Below the pieces are notes generated by a model. It saw only the letters and a list, made by a program, of their open reading frames with translations, searched no databases and was not told the origin of the DNA. The translations under genes and the position numbers were made by a program. Shown one piece after another: positions 20,707 to 34,700 of a stretch of 64,000 bases of DNA; within the stretch, counting starts at the first letter, position 1, and every line of letters starts with the position of its first letter. Source of the DNA: Lumbricus rubellus (lineage: Eukaryota > Annelida > Clitellata > Crassiclitellata > Lumbricidae); the NCBI GenBank assembly GCA_945859605.1, contig OX243816.1:29313868-29377867 (forward strand). Direction: 5' to 3'.

Positions 20707-22782
20707 ATGAGTACTAATGGTAGCAATCGCACCAGTGTATCCAAAAGTGCGGACGTCGTGAATTCCAGTCACTTGACTGATCCAGCGTCTCTGACCGAAC
20801 TCGAATCTACTGAAATGGAAACCAAGTATGAAGAAGATAGTTTTGCTGATGTGGAGTTTAAGCCAGGTGCCGATTTCCAAGTTGACGATTCCTTATTTCA
20901 GGTATGTTGCACACATAAAAAATTTTTTTTACTTAAACTTTAACTATTATTCATACTTGCAAGTAAGTAAGTGACTGTGAAAAAGATGTAATTGAATACA
21001 CGTTCTAGTCAAGTATGCTGTATAGTGTATAATGTATATAACTAATTCATTGTATAATTGAAAATATAATATCTATAGGTAACCTCATTTCCAAACCTAC
21101 ACTATGAATTTAACTAGTGTTGTGCCTCTTTGTTTTGTCTAGAGTGTAACAATGAAGGAAGACTTTCTTGACTTCAATCTTTCATACGCAGACCACGCCT
21201 ACTGCAATGCGGAGCTCGAAGGCGCGGAAAGACCCGCTGATGGGACACTCGAGGTCGAAAATGAGGAGGAAATTCAGGATGAAGTTGGTCTGTTTGAAGA
21301 CGTCGATGACAGTGCCGCTGCTGCTGTTGGCGCAGATGAAACGAGTCCAAGTGCTAAAAAAATAGCCAGGTAGCTAAGAAAGAACTTAAATGGTTGTAAA
21401 CGCAAAGTCGATCAATTCAAATCCGATCTTGTGATTAGTTATAACACTGTAATCTGAGACACGTTGAGAACATATTTTAGAGACATTTTTTTTCAAACTT
21501 CAAAACATGGAATGTAGAACTGAAGCGCACTATAGCGATGCCTAGTTCGCGCTGGCTATGCCGGACTGAAACACTCCCTTACCGAACTTGAGCACCTCCT
21601 AGCGGTGTCTGGTTCTCGCCTGCTTTGTGGGACTCTAGTGCCTTCTGGTGGTTGCTGGCTACTTTTGTCCCAACTGTCTATCCTTACTTCTTTACCACCA
21701 TCTATCCAGCTGTTGCTGTCCCTTTTGTTGCCGCCTAGCTAGTTTGTCATGGGATGCCGGAATGCGTTATAGGAATGTTGCTTTCATTATCTACATATCT
21801 CTTCATTTATATTACTAGCACGGTGTATATGTAATAATTATTTAATAATAAACTAAACGTCCTCTAAAATTAATAGCAGTGCAATATGCCTCCATCATTT
21901 TTGTGTTTTCTTTAAACAGTTAATAAATCTGTAAGGTGATAAACTTTTATGTTACAGTTGGACATTTATATTGCACTTTATTTGAGCCAGTGAGAGTTAA
22001 CTTTACGTGAACGCATTGTATATTACATATTTTTTATTATGTATGCAGAGTTGTTCTCATTTTTGCTGTGTTGATATGTTACTGTATAATTTGTGGTATT
22101 CTGATTCCAGGATTGAAGAATCAAATGCCCAGGATGATGGGCCTTCAGAAGATAAGAAAAAGGTTGGTGAATCAAAGTTTCAGTTGAATTATATTCGGAT
22201 GAAAAAAATTAGGAGGAAAAACATTAAATGAATTGAAACCCCATGGTGTGAATATGCTACTTTCATACTTACATATGGCATTAGTACTGTACTACTCAGC
22301 TATATTTGTTATACTGTTCTTCGTCCAAGACATTTTCATCATATGTCTCTCTTTTAATATGTCATTTAAATAGCCTTACACAGAAACAGTATCTATTAGT
22401 AAGCAGCATCATAGTGATGAGATGAAGTGCTGGAGTGTGATGACTGGTTCGAGTGTATGGTGGGTTGATTGGCTTCAGTGCAAGGTTGCATTTTTTCCTT
22501 TGAGCTTGGTTTGGCCGCAAAGAAACTTGAACACACACTGAGATAATTGGTTTGTATTTATTTTACATTATGTAAGAGTTTGTAAAATAGGAGAGCTCTT
22601 CAGAAATGCTCTAAGGCTGGAATGAATACCTTAATACTGTTTTTACTGATCTGCTTTTTCAGGTTGCCGTAGTCAAGACTTACAATATGAGAAGCAAACG
22701 TCTGGCTGCCGATGGAAAAGGTGGACAACAGGATGATGCAGGTGAAGATAAGAAGGTCCAACCAGCAACGAAGAAAAGAAAG
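20707..22782 (+). CDS. PHF3/DIDO1-like: Exons 1-4: acidic N-terminus of the PHF3-like protein
   Basis: Residues 1-198. The chosen start is the ATG at 20707 (MSTNGSNRTS), just after an acceptor-like TTTTTTTTAG; an in-frame ATG at 20674 is possible if that acceptor is not used. The segment is rich in Asp/Glu and predicted to be disordered. It contains FQVDDSLFQ and ends with the basic patches YNMRSKRLAADG and ATKKRK, which could act as a nuclear localisation signal. Donors are GTATGT, GTAGCT, GTTGGT (weak) and GTATGT; phases are 0, 2, 0 and 0. The DDSLF phrase is reminiscent of vertebrate PHF3 N-termini, but this part is poorly conserved. Confidence 0.7.
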
Positions 22783-25700
22783 GTATGTAACGTACTTCTT
22801 GCGGTTCATGTTTCGTCATCTGTAAACATTACAAATCAATCAATCAATCCTTTTTTGCAACCATATTGCAAGATACATTGTTGTGAATCTACTAGAGTTT
22901 CTGCACTGAATAGTTGACATTGCAAGAGGCACTTTACAATACGATAAAAATTAATTATTATTATTGTGATTTTCTCTTAACCTGCGATGTGACGTGAAGA
23001 AGCACGAGGTCGAAAAAAATTACCTCATTAGCTTGCGTGTTTATGTCCAGATGTGTTGAATTGCGTAGCGGAGGGGGGAAATGTCATCTTAAATATCGCA
23101 TCGAAATTTAAAATGTTCATAACTCTGGAAGGGGTAAGATTTTGGGATTGCCAACACCATTTTGTTTTTTTTGTTGGGTGCTAAGAAGTATTTGTGGAAA
23201 ATTGTGGAACAATTGGTTGAGTAGATCAAAAGTTTTTGTGGAACATAGTTACACATAATTATTAGTTACATACATACTTTTCATACTTTTTCTTCTTGAT
23301 ATATTTATACACTGTGTCCGGAAAAAAAGCGACCCATTTTGTAAATATGAAAATAAATAGTAAATTTTCATCGATTTTTACAATTCAAGCACCATTTTTA
23401 TCCTGACATATTTGTCTACCATTGGTGAAAATATAAAAGTTCCAGTCACGATAATGACGTCATGATGACGTCATTTGCATAAAAATGCATATAGCCGGCC
23501 ATTCGTGCATGGTTCGGTTGGTATTATTGGCTTTTGGTAAAACGGAAATCCATTTAATAGAACCAGAAGTGAAAAATAAATGCAGCTTATTAGAGGGATT
23601 GTCTGCTCTATAAAAAAAGTGGTGCCTGATATCCGGGAATATTCGGAACAATAGCCTACACATTTCAACAAAATAGTGCTTCAGCTGACTAAGTTCGTCA
23701 ATCTGTTGAACTGTTGACTAAGGGGACTCGGATTTCCTTCCTCTTAATCTATGGCCGCTAAACGGCCGCCCGCTTAAATGATAATCCCGTTGATAATAAG
23801 AGTTGGAGACTGATGGAGGAGAAGGTGCAGGCTACAAGACAAGGATAAGAAACATTGAAGAACTCCGTAAGCGAATTGTTAACGCCTGGGAGGATTTTGA
23901 TAAGCTGGTTATCGACGCTGCTGTTGGCTATTAGCGCGACCCTTTTGACGCTTACGTTGAGGCCAAAGGTGTACTCTTTGACCACAAATTGAAGTCTGAC
24001 ATAATTCAGAGATAAAAATAAAATTAAACTTACATTTATTATTGATTAATGACATAATAAAATATTGAAATTTTGGATGATTTTGCGCATTCATCTCTTA
24101 AATTTGACTTTTGTGCAAATGACGTCATTATGACGTCATTATTTGGACTTGAACTTTTATATTTTCACAATTGTTAGACAAATATGTCAGGATTAAAATG
24201 GTGTTTGAATTGTAAAAATCGATGAATATTTACTATTTATTTTCATATTTAGAAAATGGGTCGCTTTTTTTCCGGACACAGTGTAGATTAGACAAAATTT
24301 CCTCGGTTAAGCTGTTCAACCTTTTATAATTACAGCTGTACAGGCTTTCCAGCCCTGTTGAAAATGAGCTGCGCCACACTTGTGTGCAATTTTGACAAGC
24401 TCCCTATTCCTTGAATATATACTGAATGAGAAATAACCTCGAGATGCTTTCTGCTTCTGTTTCTGCTTAGGTTGAAGTAAGTAAAGCCGCCAGTATTGAA
24501 GAAAGCAGTGGAGAGGATGAAGATGATGAGGAAGAGGCATCAGACAGCGATGAAGAAGTGACAGTGCAGAGCAAGCGAGGAGGACGAGCTCAGCCAAAGA
24601 AGGGAGCAGCGACGAAAGGAAAAGGGAAAGCGAGAGGAGGAAAGAATGCGAAAGGAAAGAGATCTGTTAAGGGTAAACAGGCGACAAAGAAAGCCTTAAA
24701 AGCCGACAGCGACGATGAAGAAGAGAATGAAGATGCAGAAGAACCAGTCATCGTCGCGAAGAACTCGAAGAAGACGAATGCCAAAGGGAAAGCTGCAGCG
24801 GGAAAACGGAAGGCAAAGCCGAGGAAGAAGCCAGAAACGGAGTCGTCGGAAGAAGAAGAAGAAGAAGAAGAAGAAGAAGAGGAGGAAGAAGAATCTGAGA
24901 GCGAGGATGACGAAATTGAGGAGGTGCCGGTGAGGGGTGGGAGAGGAAATCAGAAGCGAACGGGAAAATGGAAAGGAGGAGCTCGGAATGCTGCAAAGAA
25001 ACGAAAGGCGGCCAAGAAGACGACGACGACGAAGGCTGCGGACGAATCGGAATCGGAGGAAACGTCTTCTGATGATTTGCCTCTAAAGGAAGTGAAGAAA
25101 CTGAGCAGGAAGAAAAAGACGGGTGCAGCAGCTTCTGCAGCAGCTAGTCTGAAGAAGACGAAGAAAGACGATACGGAGGAGGAAAGCAGCGAAGAAGTAG
25201 AAGAGCAGGAGGAGGAGGAGGAAGAAGCTGACGGAAATGATGATGTCAGCAGCATGGGAACGAGATCAAAAAAAGTAATTGTTCTTTCATTCTCTTAGTA
25301 AAGCGTGAGCTCTGCACGAACCTCACTCGGATAAAAGCGTTTTGTTGCTGAAAGTGCAAAGTTTTATATTTGGTCCTGTTGAAAATAGAATGAATACAGA
25401 TTTTTTTTTCGATGCTGCTATACCCGGAGCATCACATGGCCCTGCCCCGTGTATCATTAGTTTATATGTGTACTTGATCACCAATTAATTCTTTGAAACT
25501 GCTGTGTAGAAGTTATTATTAGTGCACTGTTACAAACCTTTATGGATGATGTTAAATATTTTTAGAGTCAAGGTAAAACTCGGGATCCAATCCTGTCGGC
25601 GTTCTCAAAAAGTCCCGCAGTTCTTATGACTGACGACAGTGCCAGCGTCTGTAGCACTGACGACGGCACTCCAGGCTTAAGAACCTCGGCTAGGATCAAG

Positions 25701-28700
25701 AAGCCCAACCGAATGTACGTCTTGGATGGCTCCACTAACCTAGCAGGCGGAAAAGCTAACACATCACAAAAAACAGAGAAAGTAACAAAAGCCAAGAATA
25801 AAGAGCAACTGACTTCGAGAGGTGAACATGCTTTACGATAAAAAAATTTCCTTATGTGATACTTTTTTTCTAATTCTGCAAAGTTTTTGCTTTGAACAGT
25901 GTTACAGTTTGTATTCAGACATTTAGATATTCATATTTATTTACCCGCTCGCTGACAATTGTATTGTATTGTATTGAAATGTGATGGTGCAAGTTTCATG
26001 ATTGTATCGAACGCACATCTTGGCAGCCTGCAATGCACTCACTATTTCTACAATGTCTGATTCCTAGTGAGATGAAGGATGAGTTGATCGCCCAATGCCC
26101 ATGGATACGGTTTTCAAACTACAACTTTCACGATCTATTTGTTTCTATCTGACTTTTCCCCCTTCCCCAAATACATTTGAGAGCTTTTAAAAATACTGTG
26201 CATTAACTTGATCTTTTGTGTACATGTGTTGTATCAGGAGAAGCGCCTACAGCTGCCCTGGACATTTCTGAGACAACCGACACAGATGCTTTAGTGATAG
26301 ATGAATCACCCCTTAAATATGCTGCTGCTGCTGTTGCCATTGGCAGCGCAGGGAAGCAGAACATACCTGCAGCAACTACGGAGAGAGAGGAGCAGGATGA
26401 AGCACAAGTGAATGATGGAGAAGATGAGGAGGACGATGAGGATGATGAGGAATCGAATAATTCTGAAGAATTAAGTTTAGAGGAGAACCAGCAGATGGCA
26501 AGTGATCCAGCCTCATCGCAGACTTCAGAGACTTCTGCCAAAAGATCTGCAAGATTAAAGATGATTGAAGAAGCTACCCAAGAAAAGGTGTGCAGACCAA
26601 CTTTATTTCTTAAATATTTATTAACTTTATTATCTTTACTTTCTATAGTATTATTCTTTAATATCTATGATATTATCCTTTATCAGTATGTTATGGAATA
26701 AATAAATATTTAATATAATAAAATAAATAGTATATAATAGTATTAAAAGTAATAGTAATAATATAATGAATAAATAGTATATAATAAATAATATAATAAA
26801 TATATAATATAATAAATTAACAGCAATAAATATATTGCTGTTAATCGAAAATGCTGTTATGCTTTATAGTAGACATTCGTTGTGATTGTTGGTATAGTAT
26901 TCCATTTTTTTTAATGAACCTAAAGTGTGTTCTGGCTAATGGACGAAACATTGTGTTGCCAGTTTAAGGCATTTCGAGCAGAACGAGAAAGAACAGAAGC
27001 AAAGAATGAAGCACAGAAGAAAAAGAATCAAGAAAAGTTTGAAAATGACGTGGAAAGGGAAGAAAAACCGAAGCCAATGGCAGCAGCGAAGGTATCAGAG
27101 ATCATAACAGTTCAATTAGTCAATCAATCAATCTTAACAATAATAGACATCTCAGTTGAACCTAGAAATGAAACAGAAATAGAAAGTTTGAGATAATCTG
27201 CAGATTATCAGTTGCCAAGGTGATGCAACCGACTAGATATTATTTTCCGCTTATCTTAAAACGTGCCTCTTAATATCTGAAAGGTTCGTAGAATGTTCTC
27301 TGCATGCATTCTTTGCTTAGACAAAGCAAAATTTTCTGCATATAGTTTTATGGCAAACTTGGTCCCAAAGAGGACTAAATCTGTGAATCCTGATAGAAGC
27401 AATGTTTAAAGCAGAGATACGATTTTGAAGTGCCATGCCAATAAAACGAAGTGTAACTTTCCTTAAGCATACTTAAATGCCATGAAATTATGCCTGGTTG
27501 CTCCATTTTATCTCAGGGATCTATGTACCTTAGTATCTTCTGGCTATAAATTTCTCTGCATAAGTTGCTTGGTTGTTCCACCAAGTTTTGCTGTGCTCAT
27601 CCTTCTTAAATAAGCTGCAACACAAGATCTCATAGGCCTTTCTTTGTCTCATTTCCACAAGCACTTGAGGACCATTTTGTTCGTTTGTGGTTTCATTGTG
27701 TTAGGTCGGGAGTCTTTCTTGTTGTAGTGCAATATAGATTTGCAATTACGATTACTATGCGACTTTTGTGAACAGGTCACTAAAGATGTACCAGCAAAGC
27801 AGTCAGGCGTGTCGGTGGTTAAGAATCCGTGCCGTGGTCCAAGCTGTGGGAAGGCATCACTGCTTGGGTCAGTCTACTGCAGTGACGTCTGCATTCAGAA
27901 TCATGCGCTTGAATCTATCAGACTTATCGAGCAGGAACGCCAGAAGAGTCAGCCACAGCGAATGAAGACCGAGGTAATGCAACCATGACGGTTACTTAAC
28001 ACATTGACCGCCAGCTACGAGATATCTCGTAGTTAAACCAGTCATTTAACATGGCGTGTAGGCGGTGAATGTGTTAATTATGAGTACTTATTGAACAATC
28101 CTTCAGGAAATTAAATTTTGGCTAATAATAATGTTCAAAGGATTATAAAGTTTTAGATGCTGTTATCATGCTTGTGCTCCTTCAAAATTATATTTAAATT
28201 CCAGGAGCATGATCTGCTAGATTGTTGTTCATTAGATGATAATCTTAACTGACCATTAGCTTCGTTGGAAATATTAATACATGCTGACTTAATTAACTAC
28301 GTTTCCTATTATATTCTACGATGACAGTTGTATGAGTTGCTTTGTGTTAAGTTCAAGTCGAATATAAATGCTATCTATTCATCTATGCATCTGTTTGTAT
28401 TTCACTTGGCGTTCTAAGTTTTTGCGGTTTTCAACTTTCAGTCGTCTGGTGCAGCTCATGTTCCGTCAAAATCCGACGAGAGGATTGTTGTATTTGAGAG
28501 GAAGACAGGGAAGCTGCTGACAGGTCCAGTTGCGCCAACGGAGTCAACGTTACTGTCGTGGCTGAAGAAGCATCCGACGTTTGAGGTGCTTCAGCCGAGC
28601 AGTCATTCACCTGCTGCCAGTTTCAACGCCAGTGAGTCAGACGTTGTTCTCTCGTGGAGAAAAATTAAGCTAGGAAAGCTGATTAATGTTGCAATTTTAA

Positions 28701-31700
28701 CCCGTAAAACGCCGGAACCGAACGGGTGCGGTTCCGAGATTTTTTGGCAGAACGCCGGAACCGCGTATAGCCGGTTCCGCATTATGTTGAATGCCGGTGC
28801 CGCCTATGTAGCCAATATACCTATATACCTATATATACCTGTATATATACCTATATACCTATGTTTATACCTATATATATACACTTATATATACATATAT
28901 ATCATATATACACTGTGTCCGGAAAAAAAGGGACCCATTTTGTAAATATGAAAATAAATAGTAAATATTAATCGATTTTCACAATTCAAAGACCGTTTTT
29001 ATCCTAACATAATTATCTAACAATTGCGAAAATATAAAATTTCCAGTCCAAATAATGACGTCATGATGACGTCATTTGCACAAAAAGTCAAATTTAAGAA
29101 GTTTAAATTTAAGGGAGATAAATGCGCAAAATCATCAAAAATTTTAATATTTTCATGATGTAATTTATCAATAATAAAGTAAGTTTAATTTTAGTTTTAT
29201 ATCTGAATTAATTTGTGGTCAAAGTGTACACCTTTGGCCTCAGCGTAAGCTTCAGAATGGTCGCGCTAATAGCCAACAGCAGCATCGATAACCAGCGTAT
29301 CAAAATCCTCCCCAGCAGGCATTAACAATTCGCTCACGGAGTTCTTCAATGTCTCTTATCCTTGTCTTGTAACCATCTCCTGCAATAGTCTCCACGTTTT
29401 ATTATCAACTTGATTTAAGCTCGGTCCGTTGGGCGGCCAAAGATTATAAGAGGAATGAAATCCGGAGTCTCCTTAGTCAACAGTTCAGCAGTTTAACGAA
29501 TTCAGTGAGCTGGGACGCCATCTTGTTGAATTGTTTATTAATCCGAGTATTCGCGGATATCAGACATCAATTTTATATGGAGGAGACAATTCCTGTAATG
29601 AGTTGCATTTATTTTTTACTCCTGGTTCTGTTAAATGGATTTCCGTTTCACCAAGAGCCAATATACCAGCCGAAATCATGCATGACTAGCCGCTAAATGA
29701 ACTTTAGTGCAAATGACGTCATTCTGACGTCATCATTGTGACTGGGACTTTTATATTTTCACCAGTATTAGATAAATATGTGAGGATTAAAATGCTTTTT
29801 GAATTGTAAAAATCGATGAATATTTACTAATTATTTTTATATTTAGAAAATGGGTCCCTTTTTTTCCGGACACAGTGTATATACCTATTATACTTATATA
29901 TACCCATAAGCCTACCTATATATACCCATAAACCTAGATATCCCTATACACTTATATACCTATATATACCTTTATACCTATATAGCATATTATATACCTA
30001 TATATACACCTATATATACCTATATATACATACATGCCTATATATATACCTATATACACCTTCATATATATATATACCCCAAAAACCTAGATTTACCTGT
30101 ATATATAGGCCTAATATATACTTATGCATTTATATATATACACCTTTATACCTATACATACCTATATATATACCTATATGTACTATATACCTATATGTAA
30201 ATACCTATACATATATATCAATATATCTTATATATTTGAATTGATTTATGGCCCTGGCGAAACTTGCGCCCGCATCAACCGCTCATCTCTAATAGATAGC
30301 CTCCAGTCGACCCGGTCCTGTGCTGTCCGCGTCGCCCATCCTCAGACAGTCTATATAGGCCTATAACCATCTATACACCTATATATGGTACTATTATATA
30401 CTTATATACCTATATTTATACCTATGTACCTATATGCCTCACTGTTTCTCAATGAGTCATGACATTTCGAAGTATATTGCATCAAAAAAGTATTCGGCGT
30501 CCAGCGTCGTTAAAACTCACAAAGTATGCGGCGGTTTAAGGGTTAATTAAATTCGTCTGTGAGATACGCAGTGTATACATGAAAACTCTAAAACCATTTG
30601 TGGTACTACTTGTTGTGATTGACCTCAGTTGCAGTTGTGATGATGATGATGGATTGATGTTTGCAGTGGTCGTGAAAGTTAAATTTAATAATAGACTGAT
30701 CTTGATAATTCGATTATCAGGCTTGTTAGGTCATGATTAATTGATGATAGTTTTATTAGTGAACAACTATTGACTGATCTCTCTTGTGTAGCAATGTTGT
30801 TGACTGCTGCAGAAGTATCGAGATTTGATTATTGAAATATTTACTACATTTTAAGTAGTGTATGTTAGTTAAGATGGTGAAACATGCATCATTTAAATCA
30901 GATAACTTTGTCGAAATGTTGTATATGTTTAAGATTTAATAGAGCCAGGTGAATCAACTAATTGCCATCTTTAGATTCCATAGCCACTTGAAAAGATTAA
31001 TGACAAAAGGCTGTCAAATACTTTTTTACAGAAAAGGATAAGAAACCTGAGAAAAAGGTTCCTATCAAAGAAACCAAACCACCTGTATCAAAAGAACTTG
31101 TAAAGATGCCGGCGGTGCCAGCTTCTCAGCAGCGTGACCTTGAACTACCGACCTACAGTGGAGGTAGTGCAAAGGAGGAGAAATTGAGGACCGCTGCGAG
31201 TCGTCAACATGATAACGTATTCGAGCATAGCAAACCTGTCGGCCGAGGATTTCCAAAGACACAGTCTGAAATGACGGGTGGAAGTGGATACTCACGCGGT
31301 GGTCCTGATCCAGCTAGAATCAGCATTCGCAATTCCCTTCGTGAAGCACTTTTTGTCAGGTACTCTAAGTTCTCATGTTCTGTTGATAATTATGGTTTAG
31401 GTTTAAACGCATTTGTGTCAATGCCACTTTCCAGTTGCTTGGTAGCGTATCTGAGCAAATGTGCTTACTGATGAATGCTTTTTTATCATTAACAAACCTT
31501 AGCAACACTTAGACAGCATTTTAAAGGTATTCTAATGGTGCTATTTAAGTGTGTTGAAAATGAATTCATAGAACCTAGAGATTCGGATGCTCATTTAAGA
31601 TCAATGCCATAATTTTTTTCCTCGACTTAGGTCTTGTCTTTTATCTTTTAACTTTCCAGGTTGGCCACATAACTTGTGATCACTTGTGGGTGCTATTATT

Positions 31701-34700
31701 TGGGTTGTTCGTTATTTTGTGTGTAGGGCAAATGAAACGGACGATGTGATGCTGTCTGGTCCTGAGATCAAACGTTTGGCACTTGACATTGAACAAGAGT
31801 TGTTCGGTTACTACGGAGAAGTCAACACAAAGTATAAGCACAAGTATCGAACGCTGATTACGCATCTCAAGGACCAAACAAATAAGGTCAGTTTCAAAAT
31901 AACTTTCATTTCTGAGAATTTAATAGCTTTCATTGTGAATGTCTGGTGCAGATAGGTGTATCATCTTCAGCATAATGATAGTAGATACCAATGATGGCAG
32001 TCACCTGTGGATTTTGATCTGACAGTGATTGTCTTATACCAAGTATGAGGGGAACAGATAAGATATGGAAGTTGCAGAGCTTTAACACTGCGTAATTTCA
32101 TTGTATGATGACATTGCAAATGATTATGCGCCTTTGCATTGTGCCGTATTCCGAGGGTATGATAGACCAAGGTGAGGACAAACGAATGGGTGTTGGTGAC
32201 TGTTGGAGTGGAAACGAGACTACTTGAATTTATCAATCAGAGGAGGCTTTAAATATTTTGGGGAATGTATTGTGGAAGAGTGGAGAGTGTCTATAAAAGG
32301 AAGGCACAATTCCTGGATTAAGAGCTCAAAGAAGACCTAAAATGGGATGGATTGATCAATGATCACGTTAAGTCATGGACTGGACTCATTCAGCCAGTTA
32401 TTGCAGCTATGAAAAACAAGTGGATGGATTAGAATTATCCATGGTGAAGCCAATCCTTTTATCAGGGAAGATACAAGACAAGACCGCCTGTGAATAAGCT
32501 AGTCGTCCAACCTGGCTCTCGAATGGTGCTGAGAAATAATTATTTGATTTGCATTGCATTTATTAATTGCAGTTTATTACACTTCCTTTCGTTATATTTG
32601 TATTTCATGTGTGCTGTGCTTAGGGTCTCTTCCGCAAGGTCCTGTTTGGTGAGCTCAAGCCAAATCGTCTCGTTCGACTGAGCAGTGATAGTCTGGGATC
32701 CAGAGAACTCGCTTATTGGAAAGACCCGAATGCAAAGGCAAGTTTTGCGTTGTTTTTATTGACCAGTACATTTATATGAATAAAATCAGATTTATTAATG
32801 AATTTTAGCAGCCATTAATTGCTTTTTAAGCTATTGTTTTTAAAGTATGATGAAATAAATGTTTTTGGGTGAAAATATCCATTTAATGTTGGTGAATCTT
32901 TGCTTAGAAATAAACGATTACAAGTGACTACCATAATTGCATGATTTTATTTAGAGTGAAATTTCTCTTGAATTACATTGCTGCTATGATTTGGTTTCGA
33001 AGCCATCACCAGTGTAGCAACAGAAATCTGATTATGGCCAAATGAACACAATTCAAATTGAATTGTGCTTCTTAATCGTAAACATATCTATAGGTATTGC
33101 CTTTGCACCTTTGGGTTGATCTAAAATGAAAACGTGTGATTGTGAAAGGTGTGCATTTATATATGGACATTTATATCTGCACTGCTACAGCTGTTTAATG
33201 TTTGTGTCTCAATTTCTTGTGATAGGTTAAACAACAAGAGAAGTCATTTGAGGCAAAGACCGTGAAAAAAGCTGAATTTGTAGTAAGTGGCAGTTTGAAA
33301 TTTTCTTTCTTGTTATTAAGTTTCAGATGTTATAAGTTTACAATACGTAGACATGTCTATAAGTTTATAAAATGATTCATAACAAAGATTTAAAACAGGT
33401 TGATGAAAAAGATTTTTCATGCAAGCATCCAGTCTTACATTTCCGAGGTGCTGTAGAAGGCATGAAAATGTCAACATCCAGCATTTCTACCACTAATGCA
33501 GAGTTTGCTCTTTTCCTTACACACTTGAAAAAACTGTCAGACACACCTGAGAACTCTATAGTGTTTTGCTTTTTAACCACTGCGTCCATGTATTGAAGTT
33601 CTGGTATGTCATTTGAAATTGACAAACCCTAATGCCTAATTGTTGTGTTGTCGTCGTCATGTTTGTAGTACAGCCAAGCGATCTTTCAACCCAGTCCACA
33701 CTCTTTAAATTCTAACGTTGATAGAGACATTTTATAAAATCATTGATTGTCTCACTGACATTGTTAACAGCTGCCAGTTGTTTATTCATTATTAGCTGTG
33801 ATTAAGTCAACACTTTGTTGCATGACCAATGATACCAACAAACAATCTTATTTTTCATGTAACCTATACATGGATGACATTGGATGTGGTGTTAGATTTA
33901 GAATAGTCGTTAAGCGAAGATACTACTATGAACATATAAAACATATCAATTGGTGAGCCTCACCAGAAGTGTATCGCATAACTTTACGATGTTGTCATTC
34001 AGCCGAAGTCTCCATACGCGTACGATCCGTCATATGACTTCCTGTCGTCGATCATCGTCGACACGACTCCACAGCACGGCAATCACTTCTTCGACATCAA
34101 CTGCAAGATCTGCACGGGAAAGATTCCAGAGCCGCTCTACTACGATGCCAACAAGACATCACATGTTGCTGCTTCCATGGCAACAAAGGAGGAGATTACT
34201 CCACCTGTGGTCGTTGAGGCGGAACCGGTTGCTGCTCACAGTAAGCCAACGAAAGACGACGAACGTGTTGCGACAATCGAGTTCTCGCGTGATCCTCGAA
34301 GGTCAAAGGGCGCAGTTGTTGTTACTGCAAATTCGGGCGCAGTTGGTAGTACACCTTTGACGGTCGTTACATCAAGAACTGAGGAGAAGATGGCACTCTT
34401 ATCACCTCCAAGTATTGTGTACGTAGTGTTTCCACCGCAAATAATTACTTGTGATCTAATTCTGATATCTTAAGCGATATGCAAATCTGAGTAAATTATA
34501 AGAAATCTAGAACTAATGTTATGGTGATTGAAACCTAGTTAAATGATTGATCTGAATTTGCTGTCATAAATGAATTAGTAATGCAGCCTTAGACGAATTT
34601 TTTAACATGATCAGCAGTAGAATTTGCCTCTGATTATGTAGGAGACAAGTGTTTGTGTTAAATTGGTATTTTTGACAAAACATGAGGTAATCGACCAGCT

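Larger units (their letters stand above)
28701..30542. mobile_element. piggyBac-type non-autonomous element in intron 10
   Basis: TTAA lies at 28697-28700 and 30543-30546. The ends CCCGTAAAACGCCG and CGGCGGTTTAAGGG match as inverted repeats at 12 of 14 positions. Inside are GGAACCG-rich sequence, (TATACC)n simple repeats and the mariner copy at 28911-29877. There is no transposase. It accounts for most of the 2.4-kb intron 10. Confidence 0.6.

Noticed and set aside
24748..25255. Minus-strand Ser/Leu/Phe-rich frames
   Set aside because: They are the complement of GAA/GAG-rich coding sequence in exon 5.
33372..33596. A possible extra exon (VDEKDFSCKHPVLHFRGAVE) after an ACAG acceptor in intron 14
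   Set aside because: No donor preserves the phase needed to join exon 15, and the sequence matches nothing expected between TFIIS-M and SPOC.
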